A DNA stretch of 64,000 nt from Deltaproteobacteria bacterium (GTDB lineage Bacteria > Desulfobacterota > Desulfobulbia > Desulfobulbales > SURF-16). The DNA lies in the NCBI GenBank assembly GCA_016219175.1, contig JACRCD010000021.1:1-64000 (forward strand). Reading direction: 5' to 3'. The notes under the pieces are model-generated. The model did not search any database, had not been told where the DNA came from, and saw only the letters and a list, made by a program, of their open reading frames with translations. This document shows positions 15,867 through 24,997 of the stretch, piece after piece. The translations under genes were made by a program, and so were the position numbers. Each line of letters opens with the position of its first letter. Within the stretch, counting starts at the first letter, position 1.

Positions 15867-16512
15867 TTAGTTTGTGTTGTTATGCGAAAAATGCATACGA
15901 ACCGGCCATGCCGAGGAGAGTAGCCGTCTGTCGCATATCCATCTGATTTTTCTGATCATTATTTCGCCCCACCGTTTCTGCGGTTTCATTCCCGGTCATC
16001 TGTTTCAGGTTACGGAACAGCCGAGCCAAAACGATTTTCTGCGCAAGGGTGTTATTTTTGTCCCATCAACTTGATGCTTTTTCTTACAGCAGGATTGAGC
16101 AATTGAAAATAGGGCAAATTGTCGCAGTCTCGACAACTGAGGATTGTTATTGCCCCCAAAAAAGCTGAGTGCTGTTTTGCCGGACTCATCCGGCCATCCG
16201 TCATTTTTTTTCTTTTCATCCGGCAGTCCGTGCGGTTTTTTGAGTTGTTTTATTAGGCGATATTACAATAAGTTATACCAGAAATAGCAGGTGGTTTGTC
16301 ATGCCGGGGCTGATGGGGCCGTTTCGTTGGGTGCAACCCTTGATCTTACGGGTGGCGGCAGGATTTATTGCCTGCCGCGCCGCGTGGGTAAAGGGTACAA
16401 CCGTTTGTCATGTCCTGCCGTCCTGCCGGGCAGGGTTTCCCGACCTGAACTGTGGAAATCCCTGGGATATGCTGACCGGTTTAAAACCTGCCGGACTGAT
16501 GACCTCCGGTGA

Positions 16513-16528
16513 TGGCACATAATTTGCT
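16513..16528 (+). promoter_or_regulatory. Sigma-54 (-24/-12) promoter of the superoxide dismutase gene
   Basis: TGGCAC-ATAAT-TTGCT fits the RpoN consensus TGGCAC-N5-TTGCW at every position. It lies about 55 bases upstream of the start codon. Confidence 0.75.
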
Positions 16529-16582
16529 TTTTCAAGGCGCTATGCCAATCCGGAAAGTTGATAAATAATAAAGGAGGACGAG

Positions 16583-17299
16583 ATGAACAAACAAGACACG
16601 GGCGATTCCCTGGCAGTGATTGATCGTCGCGATTTTCTCATGGCAGCGGCAGGCGCTGCTGCTGCGTTTGCCATGAGCGGTTTTGCCGGAAATACGCGGG
16701 CGGCCGCGCCCCATGCCTTACCACCGCTGCCGTATGCTGAAAATGGACTGGAGCCAATCATAACAGCCAAGACGATGGGATTTCACTACGGCAAACATCA
16801 CAAAGGCTACGTGGACAACTTGAACAAGCTTGCGGCGGAAACGGAGTATGTTGGCCTGGCGCTGGAGAAAATCATTGCCGACACAGCCGGGCGGGCCGAA
16901 AAAGCCGCGATCTTCAATAACGCGGCGCAAATCTGGAATCACACCTTTTACTGGCAAAGCCTGAAGCCGAATGGGGGAGGGGAGCCGCCCGCGGCCCTGA
17001 AACAGAAAATCGAGGCGTCCTTCGGCAACATGGACGGCTGCAAAAAGGAGCTCGCGGCCGCGGCCCTTTCTCAGTTCGGCAGCGGCTGGGCCTGGCTTGT
17101 GCTTGATGGCGATAAGCTCAAGGTGGTAAAGACCGGCAATGCGGACACCCCCTTGACAACCGCTTTGAAACCGCTTCTTACCATCGATGTGTGGGAGCAT
17201 GCCTATTATTTGGACTATCAGAACCGCCGGGCTGACTATGTCAACGGGGTGCTCGACAAGCTGATCAACTGGGAGTTCGCCCTGCGAAACCTGGGCTGA
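16583..17299 (+). CDS. Iron/manganese superoxide dismutase with Tat signal
   Basis: This 238-residue protein disproportionates superoxide to oxygen and hydrogen peroxide. The first 42 residues are a twin-arginine signal ([20 protein letters not shown]15-R16), so the folded, metallated enzyme is predicted to act in the periplasm. The catalytic core starts at [14 protein letters not shown]. The metal ligands are all present: H68 (FHYGKHH), H120 (WNHTFYW), and D202 and H206 (DVWEHAYY). AGGAGG sits upstream of the ATG. The perfect sigma-54 promoter at 16513 suggests control by an enhancer-binding protein. Tat-exported SODs are known in anaerobic sulfate reducers, where they guard periplasmic metalloenzymes. 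Fe versus Mn preference cannot be judged safely from the sequence. Confidence 0.95.
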   Translation: MNKQDTGDSLAVIDRRDFLMAAAGAAAAFAMSGFAGNTRAAAPHALPPLPYAENGLEPIITAKTMGFHYGKHHKGYVDNLNKLAAETEYVGLALEKIIADTAGRAEKAAIFNNAAQIWNHTFYWQSLKPNGGGEPPAALKQKIEASFGNMDGCKKELAAAALSQFGSGWAWLVLDGDKLKVVKTGNADTPLTTALKPLLTIDVWEHAYYLDYQNRRADYVNGVLDKLINWEFALRNLG

Positions 17300-17390
17300 T
17301 GGCCTTGTCCCGCTGTCCGGGATTTCGCCTTGCCGGAGCAGACGTTCGGCAGGAAAGCATCAATGTAACCAGTAACCAGGAGGATGAAAA

Positions 17391-18299
17391 ATGAAGAAAT
17401 ATGTTGTGGCGGTTTTTCTTGTCATATCAGGCATGAATATGATGATTAATGCCTACGCGGGCGACGAGGATGTGGTGGCGCGCATCGGTAAGAAGAAATT
17501 TACGCTCGCCGACTTCAATCGCTGGATGAGCTACAGCAGCGAGGAAAACCGCAAGGCCCTGGAAGGGGATCCTAAAAAAAGGGAAATGCTGCTCCGGCAG
17601 ATCGTGACAAGCATGGTGATCGCGGATCAGGCCAAAAAAACCGGCTTTGACGCGCGTAAGGACATAAAGGAAAACATGAAGCTCTTGACCGACAACTTCC
17701 TCACCCTGGAATATCTTGATATGGAAGTCGCGCGGAAAGCAAAAGTCGAAGAAGAGGAAATAAACAGGTATTACGAGGAAAATAAGTCGAAATTCGAAAT
17801 GCCCGAAAAGATCAAGGCCCGGCACATTCTGATCCAGGTCAAGAAAACAGCGTCCGAGCAGGAGCAGAAGGAGGCGAAAGCAAAGCTGGAAAAAGTTTTG
17901 CAGCGCGTCAGGGGCGGGGAAGACTTCGCAACGCTTGCCACGGAATTTTCCGAAGATCCCGGATCAAAGAAAGCAGGCGGGGATCTTGGCTTCTTCAGCA
18001 GGGGGATGATGGCCCCGGAGTTCGAGAAAGCGGCTTTCTCCCTGAAACCAGGCGAGGTAAGCGAGATTGTCCAGACAAACTTCGGTTTTCATCTTATCAG
18101 GCTTGAGGAAAGAAAGGAGCCGGTTGTTCAACCAATTTCCGCTGTCAGGGAACAGTTGACCAAGGCGCTGACGATTGAGAAGAAGAAAAAGACAGTGGAC
18201 GAATATGTTGCTAAAGCAGCCAAAGGGGCTGATGTCGAGTTCTATCTCGATGATTTCTTTGCCACAGCTGCTCCGGACCCCCACCGGAACATGAAATAA
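17391..18299 (+). CDS. Periplasmic parvulin-type peptidyl-prolyl isomerase
   Basis: A signal peptide ends at YAGDEDV, and a SurA/PrsA-like helical chaperone segment covers residues 25-138. A parvulin rotamase domain spans about 140-240, with the usual motifs ARHILIQVKK, GGDLGFFSRG, FSLKPGEVSEIV and FGFHLIRL. The total of 302 residues is typical for single-parvulin foldases of this group. It probably helps fold exported or outer-membrane proteins. The ribosome site AGGAGG is 8 bases from the ATG. It lies 91 bases after the dismutase and may share its transcript; a strong terminator follows at 18388. Confidence 0.92.
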   Translation: MKKYVVAVFLVISGMNMMINAYAGDEDVVARIGKKKFTLADFNRWMSYSSEENRKALEGDPKKREMLLRQIVTSMVIADQAKKTGFDARKDIKENMKLLTDNFLTLEYLDMEVARKAKVEEEEINRYYEENKSKFEMPEKIKARHILIQVKKTASEQEQKEAKAKLEKVLQRVRGGEDFATLATEFSEDPGSKKAGGDLGFFSRGMMAPEFEKAAFSLKPGEVSEIVQTNFGFHLIRLEERKEPVVQPISAVREQLTKALTIEKKKKTVDEYVAKAAKGADVEFYLDDFFATAAPDPHRNMK

Positions 18300-18387
18300 G
18301 GCCTGCACGGAAAGCCGGAGCGGAGCGCGGCATACTCTCCCATGCCGGCCCTTTCGCCTTCGGATAAATGATCCTGCAAACAAAGAA

Positions 18388-18417
18388 ACGCAGGGCCATC
18401 ACGGCCCTGCGTTTTTG
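18388..18417 (+). terminator. Rho-independent terminator after the parvulin gene
   Basis: A perfect 10-base stem, ACGCAGGGCC with GGCCCTGCGT, has a 5-base loop and is followed directly by a T run. Confidence 0.92.
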
Positions 18418-18500
18418 TATTCAATGAGCCTCTTGCAGATGTCTGTCATCCTCGCCTGCTTTTACCGGGGATCTATTCTTTCCGGATAGTCAGCAGCTGG

Positions 18501-18536
18501 ATTCCGGCTGAAAGACTGCCGGAATGACAGTTTTTT
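18501..18536 (+). terminator. Hairpin with T run in the convergent region
   Basis: ATTCCGGC pairs with GCCGGAAT over a 9-base loop, followed by GACAG and six T. The core resembles a common intergenic repeat, so it may be a repeat rather than a dedicated terminator. Confidence 0.45.
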
Positions 18537-18573
18537 CCGACTTTCGCAGGAGGCTCCCCTGCTATGCGTGCTA

Positions 18574-19137
18574 TTATACCATGGTTTTTCTCTTCTTTAG
18601 CCCGATCAGTCCGGCAAGTCCCGAACCCAGCAGGAGCAAGGAGGCCGGCAGCGGAACCGCATTCACAGTGACCGAGCCCGCGATAAAATTTTCCTGAGCA
18701 AAACTTCCGGTAAGTAAAGGGAACCCCTCGGTCAGATCGCCGAAGGTAGAGCTTGCCAGCAGCTCGGTGACACCCGGATTCAAGGCCTGGAAATTGAGGG
18801 TGGCGAGAAGGACATTATTGCCGGTCACCGGCGGGAAGCCTAGACCTGCCAGCGAATCCCCATCCGGCGCCAAGATCGGCGTCCAGGCGGGACCAATTTC
18901 CGGCGCACCCGGCATGGCGAGAATAAGGGGATCAAACGAGATATCCAAACCCCAGCCCAGCGTGGTATCCGCAAGAGGGATATCCGCCATCAGGTCAACG
19001 GCAAAGGTGTCGCCCACGTTTACCATGGGATTCTGCGGCACGAAATAGACCGTTACCGCCGCCCAGCTGCTGGCAGGTAAGAAGGGAAAGAGCCATGCCA
19101 ATAACGCCAACCAGAAAAGTCTCTTTTTTGTTTTCAT
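18574..19137 (-). CDS. PEP-CTERM protein with cohesin-like domain
   Basis: This 187-residue protein has a signal peptide (FLPASSWA). A cohesin-like beta-sandwich covers residues 28-155 (MVNVGDTFAVDLMADIPL, GWGLDISFDPLIL). A C-terminal sorting tail follows: VPLPASLLLLGSGLAGLIGL then a KKRK basic patch. The VPLPA form is the recognition sequence cut by exosortase, so the mature protein should be released or attached at the cell surface or exopolysaccharide. The neighbouring cytochrome has a dockerin tail, the natural ligand of cohesins, and both genes point the same way with 201 bases between them. The fold assignment rests on pattern similarity only. Confidence 0.85.
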   Translation of the reverse strand: MKTKKRLFWLALLAWLFPFLPASSWAAVTVYFVPQNPMVNVGDTFAVDLMADIPLADTTLGWGLDISFDPLILAMPGAPEIGPAWTPILAPDGDSLAGLGFPPVTGNNVLLATLNFQALNPGVTELLASSTFGDLTEGFPLLTGSFAQENFIAGSVTVNAVPLPASLLLLGSGLAGLIGLKKRKTMV

Positions 19138-19150
19138 TTGTTACTCCTTT

Positions 19151-19335
19151 AATTTTGATGAGCTCATAAAAAGTCACCTCGAAGCTCCCAGATGGCTAAG
19201 TAACAAAATTCGATATACAAGGCGTAGTGTATTTTTGAGAGTGAGGCAATACATGTGGTATGCCGAACGAACAAAAATGCGCTACAACGCAGTAGATCGG
19301 ATTTTTTACGACGCCATCAATTTTGATGAGCTCAT
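19151..19335. repeat. Dispersed intergenic repeat bounded by 17-base direct repeats
   Basis: AATTTTGATGAGCTCAT occurs at 19151-19167 and again at 19319-19335. Between them lies a segment whose key parts (TGGCTAAGTAACAAAA, a 32-base block at 19270-19301, and TTTTTTACGACGCC) recur in inverted orientation at 24614-24685. No reading frame is present, so it is a non-coding repeat or a small non-autonomous element. Confidence 0.7.
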
Positions 19336-19338
19336 TTG

Positions 19339-21558
19339 TCATGGCGCCGTGAAATAGCCATACCAGATCTGGTAATCAACGAAGGTGATACAGCCGTCAT
19401 TGTCGAAATCGGCGGCAGTGGCATAGCCGATCTGTCCGCTGCACTTACCGAAGGTGGCTACAAAAGCTGGGTAATCATCGCCTGTGACTGCGCCGTCACC
19501 GTTGAGATCGCCGGGCACATCCGGAATAATACCAATTCGCGCCGAGGTGGAAGCCATCAGCACCGGTTTACCCATCTCGGCGGCGGTCCAGATATTCTGC
19601 AGCACGTCGCCCCAGGTCTGGGATGCGCAGAATTCATTTGAACCGTCATAGGGATTTCTATCCGAGCAGGGGATATTGCGAGCCCGGCCGCCGAAATCCC
19701 CGGTTGCTTCGCGATCCATATTTTTCAGGAAATTGATATATTGGTCGTTAAAGGTCTGGTATTTGAGCTCCGCGGTAACACGGACCGGACCCGTATAGCC
19801 GTTGAGGTTGAAGGTGTAGGGGGTGATATCCCAGTTCTGGCCGTCCGGGTAGTCGGTGTCCTTGGGATCATGGGGAACGATGAAGGCCCCGTCAGCCATA
19901 TAGGCAGCCTTGACAAACCCGGCGGGCGGAATCCGGTTGTCCTTTTCAACATAATTCACCAGCACGAAATGGAACTCCTTGTCAAAATGGCTGACGACTC
20001 CGTCTGGCGTATAGGTAAGGGTGCCGTCATGGGGATCGCCGCTGGTGTTGTCCAGGATATTCGCTCCGTTCAGATTGAAGTTGTCATAGCCCTCGGCCAG
20101 GGCGATATGTTCATAGACCTTGGTCTCGGGGGTTCTGATCAGCGCTCCGGAAGGGGCGATCATGCCGTCTTCGAAAAGAACGTTGTCGCTTGCATCCGTT
20201 ACGGTGAGATGGATCCACATCTGACGTCCTTCGGCAAAGCCGGTCGGCAGCTTATGGCCCGAGTTGTTGGTAACCTTGACGTCCACGGTGAGAAAACCAT
20301 TGGCGGAGTTTGAGGAGACAATCTGAATCTCGGCTGCATCACGCATCAAATCCTGGCTGCGCAGTCTGGCGTTCAGGTAGGCATCCGCCCGGTCGGCTGT
20401 CACGCCGCTGTTGTAATTGAAAGGCGGATCAAGCCAGACTTTGTCAACCGCGCCCCAAAGCCGGTCCATGCCGGGATAAAGCAGCCAGGTCTGAGCCCCT
20501 TGGAATTTCATGGGCTCGTGACATTCCTGGCATTTTCCGGCGGGATCATTGCGATAGGAACTCCAGTACCACTCGGTAAAGGTCCGTTCAATGGGATGCA
20601 GCATCGGTGCTGGGGCGGCCGGGGTCTTGGTATAGATGAGAGGATTGGTTACATCGTGGCAGGTGCCGCAGAAAACGCCCTGTTCCTGAATGTCGAAAGC
20701 AGGAAAAGCTTCTCCTCCCGCAAAAAGATTGTACTGGTCCACGAAAAATCCGCCGTTGCCGTTGGCCATGGTGCTGCCGTCGTGGTTTGAGTCTCTTTTG
20801 TGATTGTCATAGGTGCGATGACAGAATCCGCATTGGACTCCCGCCATATCGGCTTCGGAATCATTGTTGGTGTCAACAGCTTGCGGGGCGCCGGGCCAGC
20901 CCGGGTATTCCTTGAATTTCGCGCCCCAGAATTGTCCCTCAAGATAGGGAAAATGGGGCGAGACGGGTTCGGAACGCCCTTCCATCCAGCCGGCGGGAGC
21001 GTGGCAGCGCAGGCAGAGATCGGCTGTTACCGGCAGTTTATCTTCCGGCAAAAGCGTAATGGGGTTTCCGGGGACACACGGGTCCGGTGAGGACGGTTCG
21101 TAAATTTTCAGGGTACAGGCCAACTCCCTTACCGTCCCCAGACCGACCAGGGAATCCAGGTCGGCGTTGTAGGTGTCGAGGCCTTGGGCCGCCGCGGCAT
21201 AGAGCAGATTGATGAAGTCCTGATTCGCCACGTTCAGGGTGGCGAAAAACGCTGGATCCCTGGCCGAATTACCCATCATCATGCCTTTCCAGTCATTGAA
21301 ATCCTCGGTTTGGCCGCCCACCGAGGCATGAAACTGGGGTGACATAATGCCCTCGATCATCGGGCAGAGATCCTGGCCCTGGTCATTGAGGACCGGACCA
21401 TTGGCGCAGGCATCAGGATTGATAATATCCAGGGGACCGCCGAAACCGCGCGGCTGGGTGGAATCGGAATCGGTGATATTGGCGGCTCCGTAACTTGCCG
21501 AAACAAAGGCGCCGGTGAAGGACAGCACCATGAAAAACTCAAATAATCGCCTTTTCAT
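19339..21558 (-). CDS. Secreted four-heme cytochrome c with C-terminal dockerin
   Basis: This 739-residue protein has a signal peptide (residues 1-25). Four CxxCH haem c sites lie at 182-186 (CLRCH), 243-247 (CGFCH), 297-301 (CGTCH) and 343-347 (CQECH). A large beta-rich region follows (LTVDVKVTNNSGHKLPTGF), of the kind seen in extracellular multiheme proteins. The last 60 residues form a type I dockerin with two Ca-binding F-hand repeats (GDLNGDGAVTGDDY and ADFDNDGCITFVDY). A dockerin on a cytochrome would let it dock to a cohesin, and a cohesin-like PEP-CTERM protein is encoded next door. The redox partner and substrate are unknown. An extracellular electron-transfer or surface redox role is inferred. 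Confidence 0.88.
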   Translation of the reverse strand: MKRRLFEFFMVLSFTGAFVSASYGAANITDSDSTQPRGFGGPLDIINPDACANGPVLNDQGQDLCPMIEGIMSPQFHASVGGQTEDFNDWKGMMMGNSARDPAFFATLNVANQDFINLLYAAAAQGLDTYNADLDSLVGLGTVRELACTLKIYEPSSPDPCVPGNPITLLPEDKLPVTADLCLRCHAPAGWMEGRSEPVSPHFPYLEGQFWGAKFKEYPGWPGAPQAVDTNNDSEADMAGVQCGFCHRTYDNHKRDSNHDGSTMANGNGGFFVDQYNLFAGGEAFPAFDIQEQGVFCGTCHDVTNPLIYTKTPAAPAPMLHPIERTFTEWYWSSYRNDPAGKCQECHEPMKFQGAQTWLLYPGMDRLWGAVDKVWLDPPFNYNSGVTADRADAYLNARLRSQDLMRDAAEIQIVSSNSANGFLTVDVKVTNNSGHKLPTGFAEGRQMWIHLTVTDASDNVLFEDGMIAPSGALIRTPETKVYEHIALAEGYDNFNLNGANILDNTSGDPHDGTLTYTPDGVVSHFDKEFHFVLVNYVEKDNRIPPAGFVKAAYMADGAFIVPHDPKDTDYPDGQNWDITPYTFNLNGYTGPVRVTAELKYQTFNDQYINFLKNMDREATGDFGGRARNIPCSDRNPYDGSNEFCASQTWGDVLQNIWTAAEMGKPVLMASTSARIGIIPDVPGDLNGDGAVTGDDYPAFVATFGKCSGQIGYATAADFDNDGCITFVDYQIWYGYFTAP

Positions 21559-22338
21559 TTTCTTCTCCTGTTTCTCAATTTTGATCCGATTACTTCATTT
21601 CTCGTTAGTTTTTACGCAGTTGTTATCGACTAATGTTTTCTTCTGTTCCGTTGCACCTCCTTTGTCCCTCGGCAGGAACTGTCAAGCTGTGAATAAAAAA
21701 TGCAGCCATGGCTGCGCGGCATGAAATCGCCTCGCACTCTTCGCCAAGGCAGGATTTCTGCGCAGCAAGGCTGTGCAGGTGTGAGCCGATAATCAAAATT
21801 GTTTTCTTGGCCTGCGTGGGGAGCCGGGAAGGGCGGGGGCTTTTGGCCGTGGAAGGGCTTGGCCTCCTTCCATCGTTCCGAACGGCTGTGGTCAAGTGTT
21901 TTAAAAAGGGCAAAAATGCAACTAAAATGCCAGCCCTGACCCCAAATACAGAATCCGTATGATATCCTCCGGTTACCCGGTTTTGATCGGTTTTTGCCAT
22001 GACCGGGAAGGAGAATATCGTCCTGGCAGAGTGGACATGTCTCGCGTCATCAGATCATGGTCATGCGGGGAGGATAAATGTTGTGACACTGGGTGGTGGC
22101 GCGGCTTTGCTTGGTTTTTGCCGCTGCGGGAAGAAGAATACCGTCCTGGCAAAGAGGATTCGGCCCCACGGCGCCAGATTGCCGACCAGGGCGGAAACGA
22201 TAGAAACAAAATTGGGACATCCATACCAATTAATTGACTTTTTTCCCGTTCCGGCAGATAAGGGAATATGGTAAGAATCGCAAGAAGCTCTGCTGTGCGG
22301 GACATCCGCATCATATTACCCGCCGAGGAAAGCGCCGG
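21559..22338. other. Intergenic region with a degenerate 47-base repeat pair
   Basis: Segments 21989-22035 and 22113-22159 resemble each other (GGTTTTTGCC, then a GGAAG-rich part, then CGTCCTGGCA) at a 124-base offset. A 14-base palindrome, GCAGCCATGGCTGC, lies at 21702-21715. No supported gene was found; the repeats may be decayed coding or repeat sequence. Confidence 0.5.
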
Positions 22339-23673
22339 ATGAATCAGATATTGCAACATCTTTTCCAGATAACCGACGAACACAAAACGATCTGGAGCAT
22401 ACGGGAGCGGGATCTCCCCCCGCGGAAACGGCTCATTCTCCGTTTTTACAAAATATTTCACATTGCTGCCCACTCGCCGTTCAACAGCCGGATTCTAAGC
22501 CATGCCTCGGCTCTTTCCTTTACCTTGCTGCTGTCGTTGATTCCGATGCTGGCCATGATTTTTTCCATTGCCAAAGGTTTCGGCATCCAGGAAAAAATAG
22601 AACCGCTGCTGCTGGAAAAGGCCCTGGGAGGAGAAATCGGTGCGGACCTTATTCCGAAAATCATTGAATATGTCGACAACACCAATGTGGCGGCCCTGGG
22701 CTCCATCGGTCTGCTGTTTATCGTCTACATCCTGGCAGCCCTGCTCGGACAGATCGAGGATTCCTTCAACAGGATCTGGTCGGTTAAAAAATCCCGCACC
22801 ATGATCAGAAAGGCCAGCGATTATCTGTCGATCCTCGTTATCAGCCCCTTGCTGCTGGCGATAACCGTGGGGTTTTTAACCACCTTGATGAGCCACTCTC
22901 TTCTTCAGAGACTGCTGGGAATCGGTCTGTTTGCCGGGGCAATGAAACTTTTTCTCCTTTCGCTGCCCTGGGTATCAAGCATCATGGTCCTGACCCTGCT
23001 CTATATGATAATCCCCAATACAAACGTGCGACTGGCCCCCGCCCTGCTGGCAGGGACAATCGCGGGCATCCTCTGGCAGCTCAGCCAGCTTCTTTTCATT
23101 AACTTCCAGATCGGGGTGGCGCGCTACAATGCCATCTACGGCACCTTCGCCTCGGTGCCCATCTTCATGATCTGGCTGCAGGTGAGCTGGATCATCGTCC
23201 TCTTCGGCGGGGTGATCAATTTTGCCTGCCAGAACGCGGGGAAATTTCATCCGCTGGAATTTGCGGTACACATCCCCTTTGGCGCCAAGGAAAAAATCTG
23301 CCTGGCGGTGCTCATCACCATCTGTCGCAAGTTTGGAAGGGGAGAAGGACCGTCGAGTCCGGAGGAAATAAGTGAACAGCTGGGAGTTTCCGAAAATTTT
23401 GTCCGCAACGGCCTCAACCGGCTGCTCTCTATCGGCAAAATACTGCCGGTAAACGATGAAAGCCGGGAATTTTTTCTGCCGGCCAAACCCATTGCCGAGC
23501 TGAAAATCGCTGATTTTTTCGCTGATGTCAAAGGTGCTCAGGCAGACAAACTGCAATTCAGGGACCAGGAGATCAACGCCACTGTTCGCGATATCTTGGT
23601 CCAGCGGCGCCGGGCCCTGGAGGTTCATTTTGACAACAGGGGGATGACTTCATTGAAGGGAGAGACTCGGTAA
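22339..23673 (+). CDS. YihY/BrkB family inner-membrane protein with C-terminal winged-helix-like domain
   Basis: The start is placed at 22339 (MNQILQHLFQ), after GAGGAAAG; a longer frame from 22234 lacks a ribosome site and adds a basic tail unlike the family. Residues 60-340 hold about six membrane helices and the YihY/BrkB signatures (ALSFTLLLSLIPMLAMIFS, YNAIYGTFASVPIFMIWLQ). The C-terminal 110 residues look like a cytoplasmic helix-turn-helix (PEEISEQLGVSENFVRNGLNRLLSIG), as in other UPF0761-type proteins. The family was once called ribonuclease BN, wrongly; its role is still unclear and an envelope or transport function is likely. It appears to be transcribed alone. Confidence 0.9.
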   Translation: MNQILQHLFQITDEHKTIWSIRERDLPPRKRLILRFYKIFHIAAHSPFNSRILSHASALSFTLLLSLIPMLAMIFSIAKGFGIQEKIEPLLLEKALGGEIGADLIPKIIEYVDNTNVAALGSIGLLFIVYILAALLGQIEDSFNRIWSVKKSRTMIRKASDYLSILVISPLLLAITVGFLTTLMSHSLLQRLLGIGLFAGAMKLFLLSLPWVSSIMVLTLLYMIIPNTNVRLAPALLAGTIAGILWQLSQLLFINFQIGVARYNAIYGTFASVPIFMIWLQVSWIIVLFGGVINFACQNAGKFHPLEFAVHIPFGAKEKICLAVLITICRKFGRGEGPSSPEEISEQLGVSENFVRNGLNRLLSIGKILPVNDESREFFLPAKPIAELKIADFFADVKGAQADKLQFRDQEINATVRDILVQRRRALEVHFDNRGMTSLKGETR

Positions 23674-23822
23674 TTCTAATACCACTTTTTCTTATAATCA
23701 CCAAACGGCGCTTGCCTGGCAACAGCAGACATGACAGTCCAATGGATCTTGGTGTCGATAATTATTCCCATTGCTTAATTATTAGTTGCAAATATTTACG
23801 GAATTATTTTAAGTTGATGAAA

Positions 23823-23841
23823 GTGCGGCAATTTGTCGCAC
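23823..23841. promoter_or_regulatory. Near-palindromic possible operator upstream of the PilZ gene
   Basis: GTGCGGCAATTTGTCGCAC reads almost the same on both strands. A related stretch, GGCAAATTGTCGC, is at 16113-16125 upstream of the dismutase gene. It may be a shared repressor site or simply a small hairpin. Confidence 0.35.
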
Positions 23842-23909
23842 CGTAAGCAGGGTTTTGTTGTTGTCCCTTTTTTCTTTCAATCAGATTTACGACGCATGAA
23901 ATTCCGGCA

Positions 23910-24605
23910 ATGAATAAAACATGGTCAACGAATGTTGATGAAATCAGTAAAGAAATTGATCTGTTGGTTTATGAAAAGGCAAAGCTGTTCTGTCTGCGCG
24001 AAAAGGGGGCAACGAACACCCTTTTCGTAAAGGGGAAAACCCGGCTAAACAACTCCGATCTTTTAGTTCTTTCCCATCCCGAAAAAAACATCTGTCCGAA
24101 AAATCAATGTCTTTTCTACTATCACACCAATGGTTCTCCTGTGCGCGGATTTCACTGCACCCCGGAAAAGCTGGTGAACGGTTTACTGGCGGTGCATTAT
24201 CCGAAAGAAATCTTTGAAATCCAGCGCAGAAAATTTCCGAGGGTTCCGGTAGCCAGGGATTCAAGGGTCAGTTTTTCCCTGCTCAACCGGCATAGATTCC
24301 ATGTCGGCAGAATTGAAGACATCTCCCTGGAAGGTGCGCGGATCAGCGGCGAATTCCCGGTAATCATCGAGAAAGGCGCTATTGTTACGCCAATAACCTT
24401 GACTCTCATCCCTCCTTATCTGCGGCAGCCGAATGAGACGAACATTCATATTCCCGAGGCAACCGTAATCAGGTCAATTCAAGATGAGGACATCACCAAG
24501 GAATTGGCCATCCATTTCATTCTGAACGAATTGCAGCAGCAAGAGGCCTTGGAGAGATATATTCTCTCCCAGATCAAGCGCGAGGAAGAAAAAGGCGGGA
24601 AATAA
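23910..24605 (+). CDS. PilZ-domain protein (YcgR-like), c-di-GMP receptor
   Basis: This 231-residue cytosolic protein has an N-terminal beta-barrel flagellar-brake (YcgR-like) region (about 1-105) and a PilZ domain (about 110-215). The c-di-GMP binding motifs are intact: the RxxxR type as QRRKFPRVPV, and the D/NxSxxG type as EDISLEGARISG. It probably changes motility, adhesion or polysaccharide output when c-di-GMP rises. The gene stands alone between a YihY gene and a repeat. Two more PilZ proteins and two HD-GYP proteins lie further along. Confidence 0.88.
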   Translation: MNKTWSTNVDEISKEIDLLVYEKAKLFCLREKGATNTLFVKGKTRLNNSDLLVLSHPEKNICPKNQCLFYYHTNGSPVRGFHCTPEKLVNGLLAVHYPKEIFEIQRRKFPRVPVARDSRVSFSLLNRHRFHVGRIEDISLEGARISGEFPVIIEKGAIVTPITLTLIPPYLRQPNETNIHIPEATVIRSIQDEDITKELAIHFILNELQQQEALERYILSQIKREEEKGGK

Positions 24606-24613
24606 AGAATGTT

Positions 24614-24685
24614 GGCGTCGTAAAAAATACCCAAAGGGCATAAATCCGATCTACTGCGTTGTAGCGCATTTTTGTTACTTAGCCA
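24614..24685. repeat. Second copy of the dispersed intergenic repeat, inverted
   Basis: It starts with GGCGTCGTAAAAAA and carries the reverse complement of the 32-base block at 19270-19301, then that of TGGCTAAGTAACAAAA. It lacks the middle part of the 19 kb copy. A short related end, TTTTACGACGCCAT, is also at 38722-38735. Confidence 0.75.
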
Positions 24686-24724
24686 TCCGGGCTTTGTCGC
24701 CGTCTTTTTACGAGGTTATCACGA

Positions 24725-24997
24725 ATGGATACCGACGAGTACGAGATCAGCATTGCCCACGAGATCGATGTCTGCCAACGGGTGATCCGGAAAACCAGGG
24801 AAAGCCTGCGGCAGCGGGAACTACGCTTCGGCACGGCCTGCCCCCCCAGCGGAGAGCAACGGGAAAACACGGAAATTCCCGGGCAGGAATTGCGTAAATG
24901 GCGGGAAGATATGGAGGCGCTGCCCCAGTGGGAACAGCGCCTCGAAGAGTACAATCAGGCCCTTGTCACGATGCGGGTTTCCTCCGCACGGTCCTGA
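24725..24997 (+). CDS. Small charged helical protein, unknown function
   Basis: This 90-residue protein is rich in Glu, Arg and Gln, mostly helical, with a possible coiled coil (residues 5-85). GAGG lies 8 bases before the ATG. I do not recognise it. It lies 233 bases upstream of the helicase gene in the same direction and could be an accessory of it, though they are not overlapping. The reading frame could also be chance, since there is little other support. Confidence 0.45.
   Translation: MDTDEYEISIAHEIDVCQRVIRKTRESLRQRELRFGTACPPSGEQRENTEIPGQELRKWREDMEALPQWEQRLEEYNQALVTMRVSSARS

Larger units (their letters stand above)
15774..16582. other. Intergenic boundary between the effector array and core genes
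   Basis: No gene is supported in these 809 bases. They contain several GC-rich hairpins, for example GCGGCAGG (16355-16362) pairing with CCTGCCGC (16371-16378), and the motif GGCAAATTGTCGC at 16113-16125. The sigma-54 promoter of the next gene is at 16513-16528. Confidence 0.5.

Noticed and set aside
21959-22274. Overlapping short frames before the YihY gene
   Set aside because: They derive from a degenerate repeat pair, and no frame has a good start or a recognisable product.
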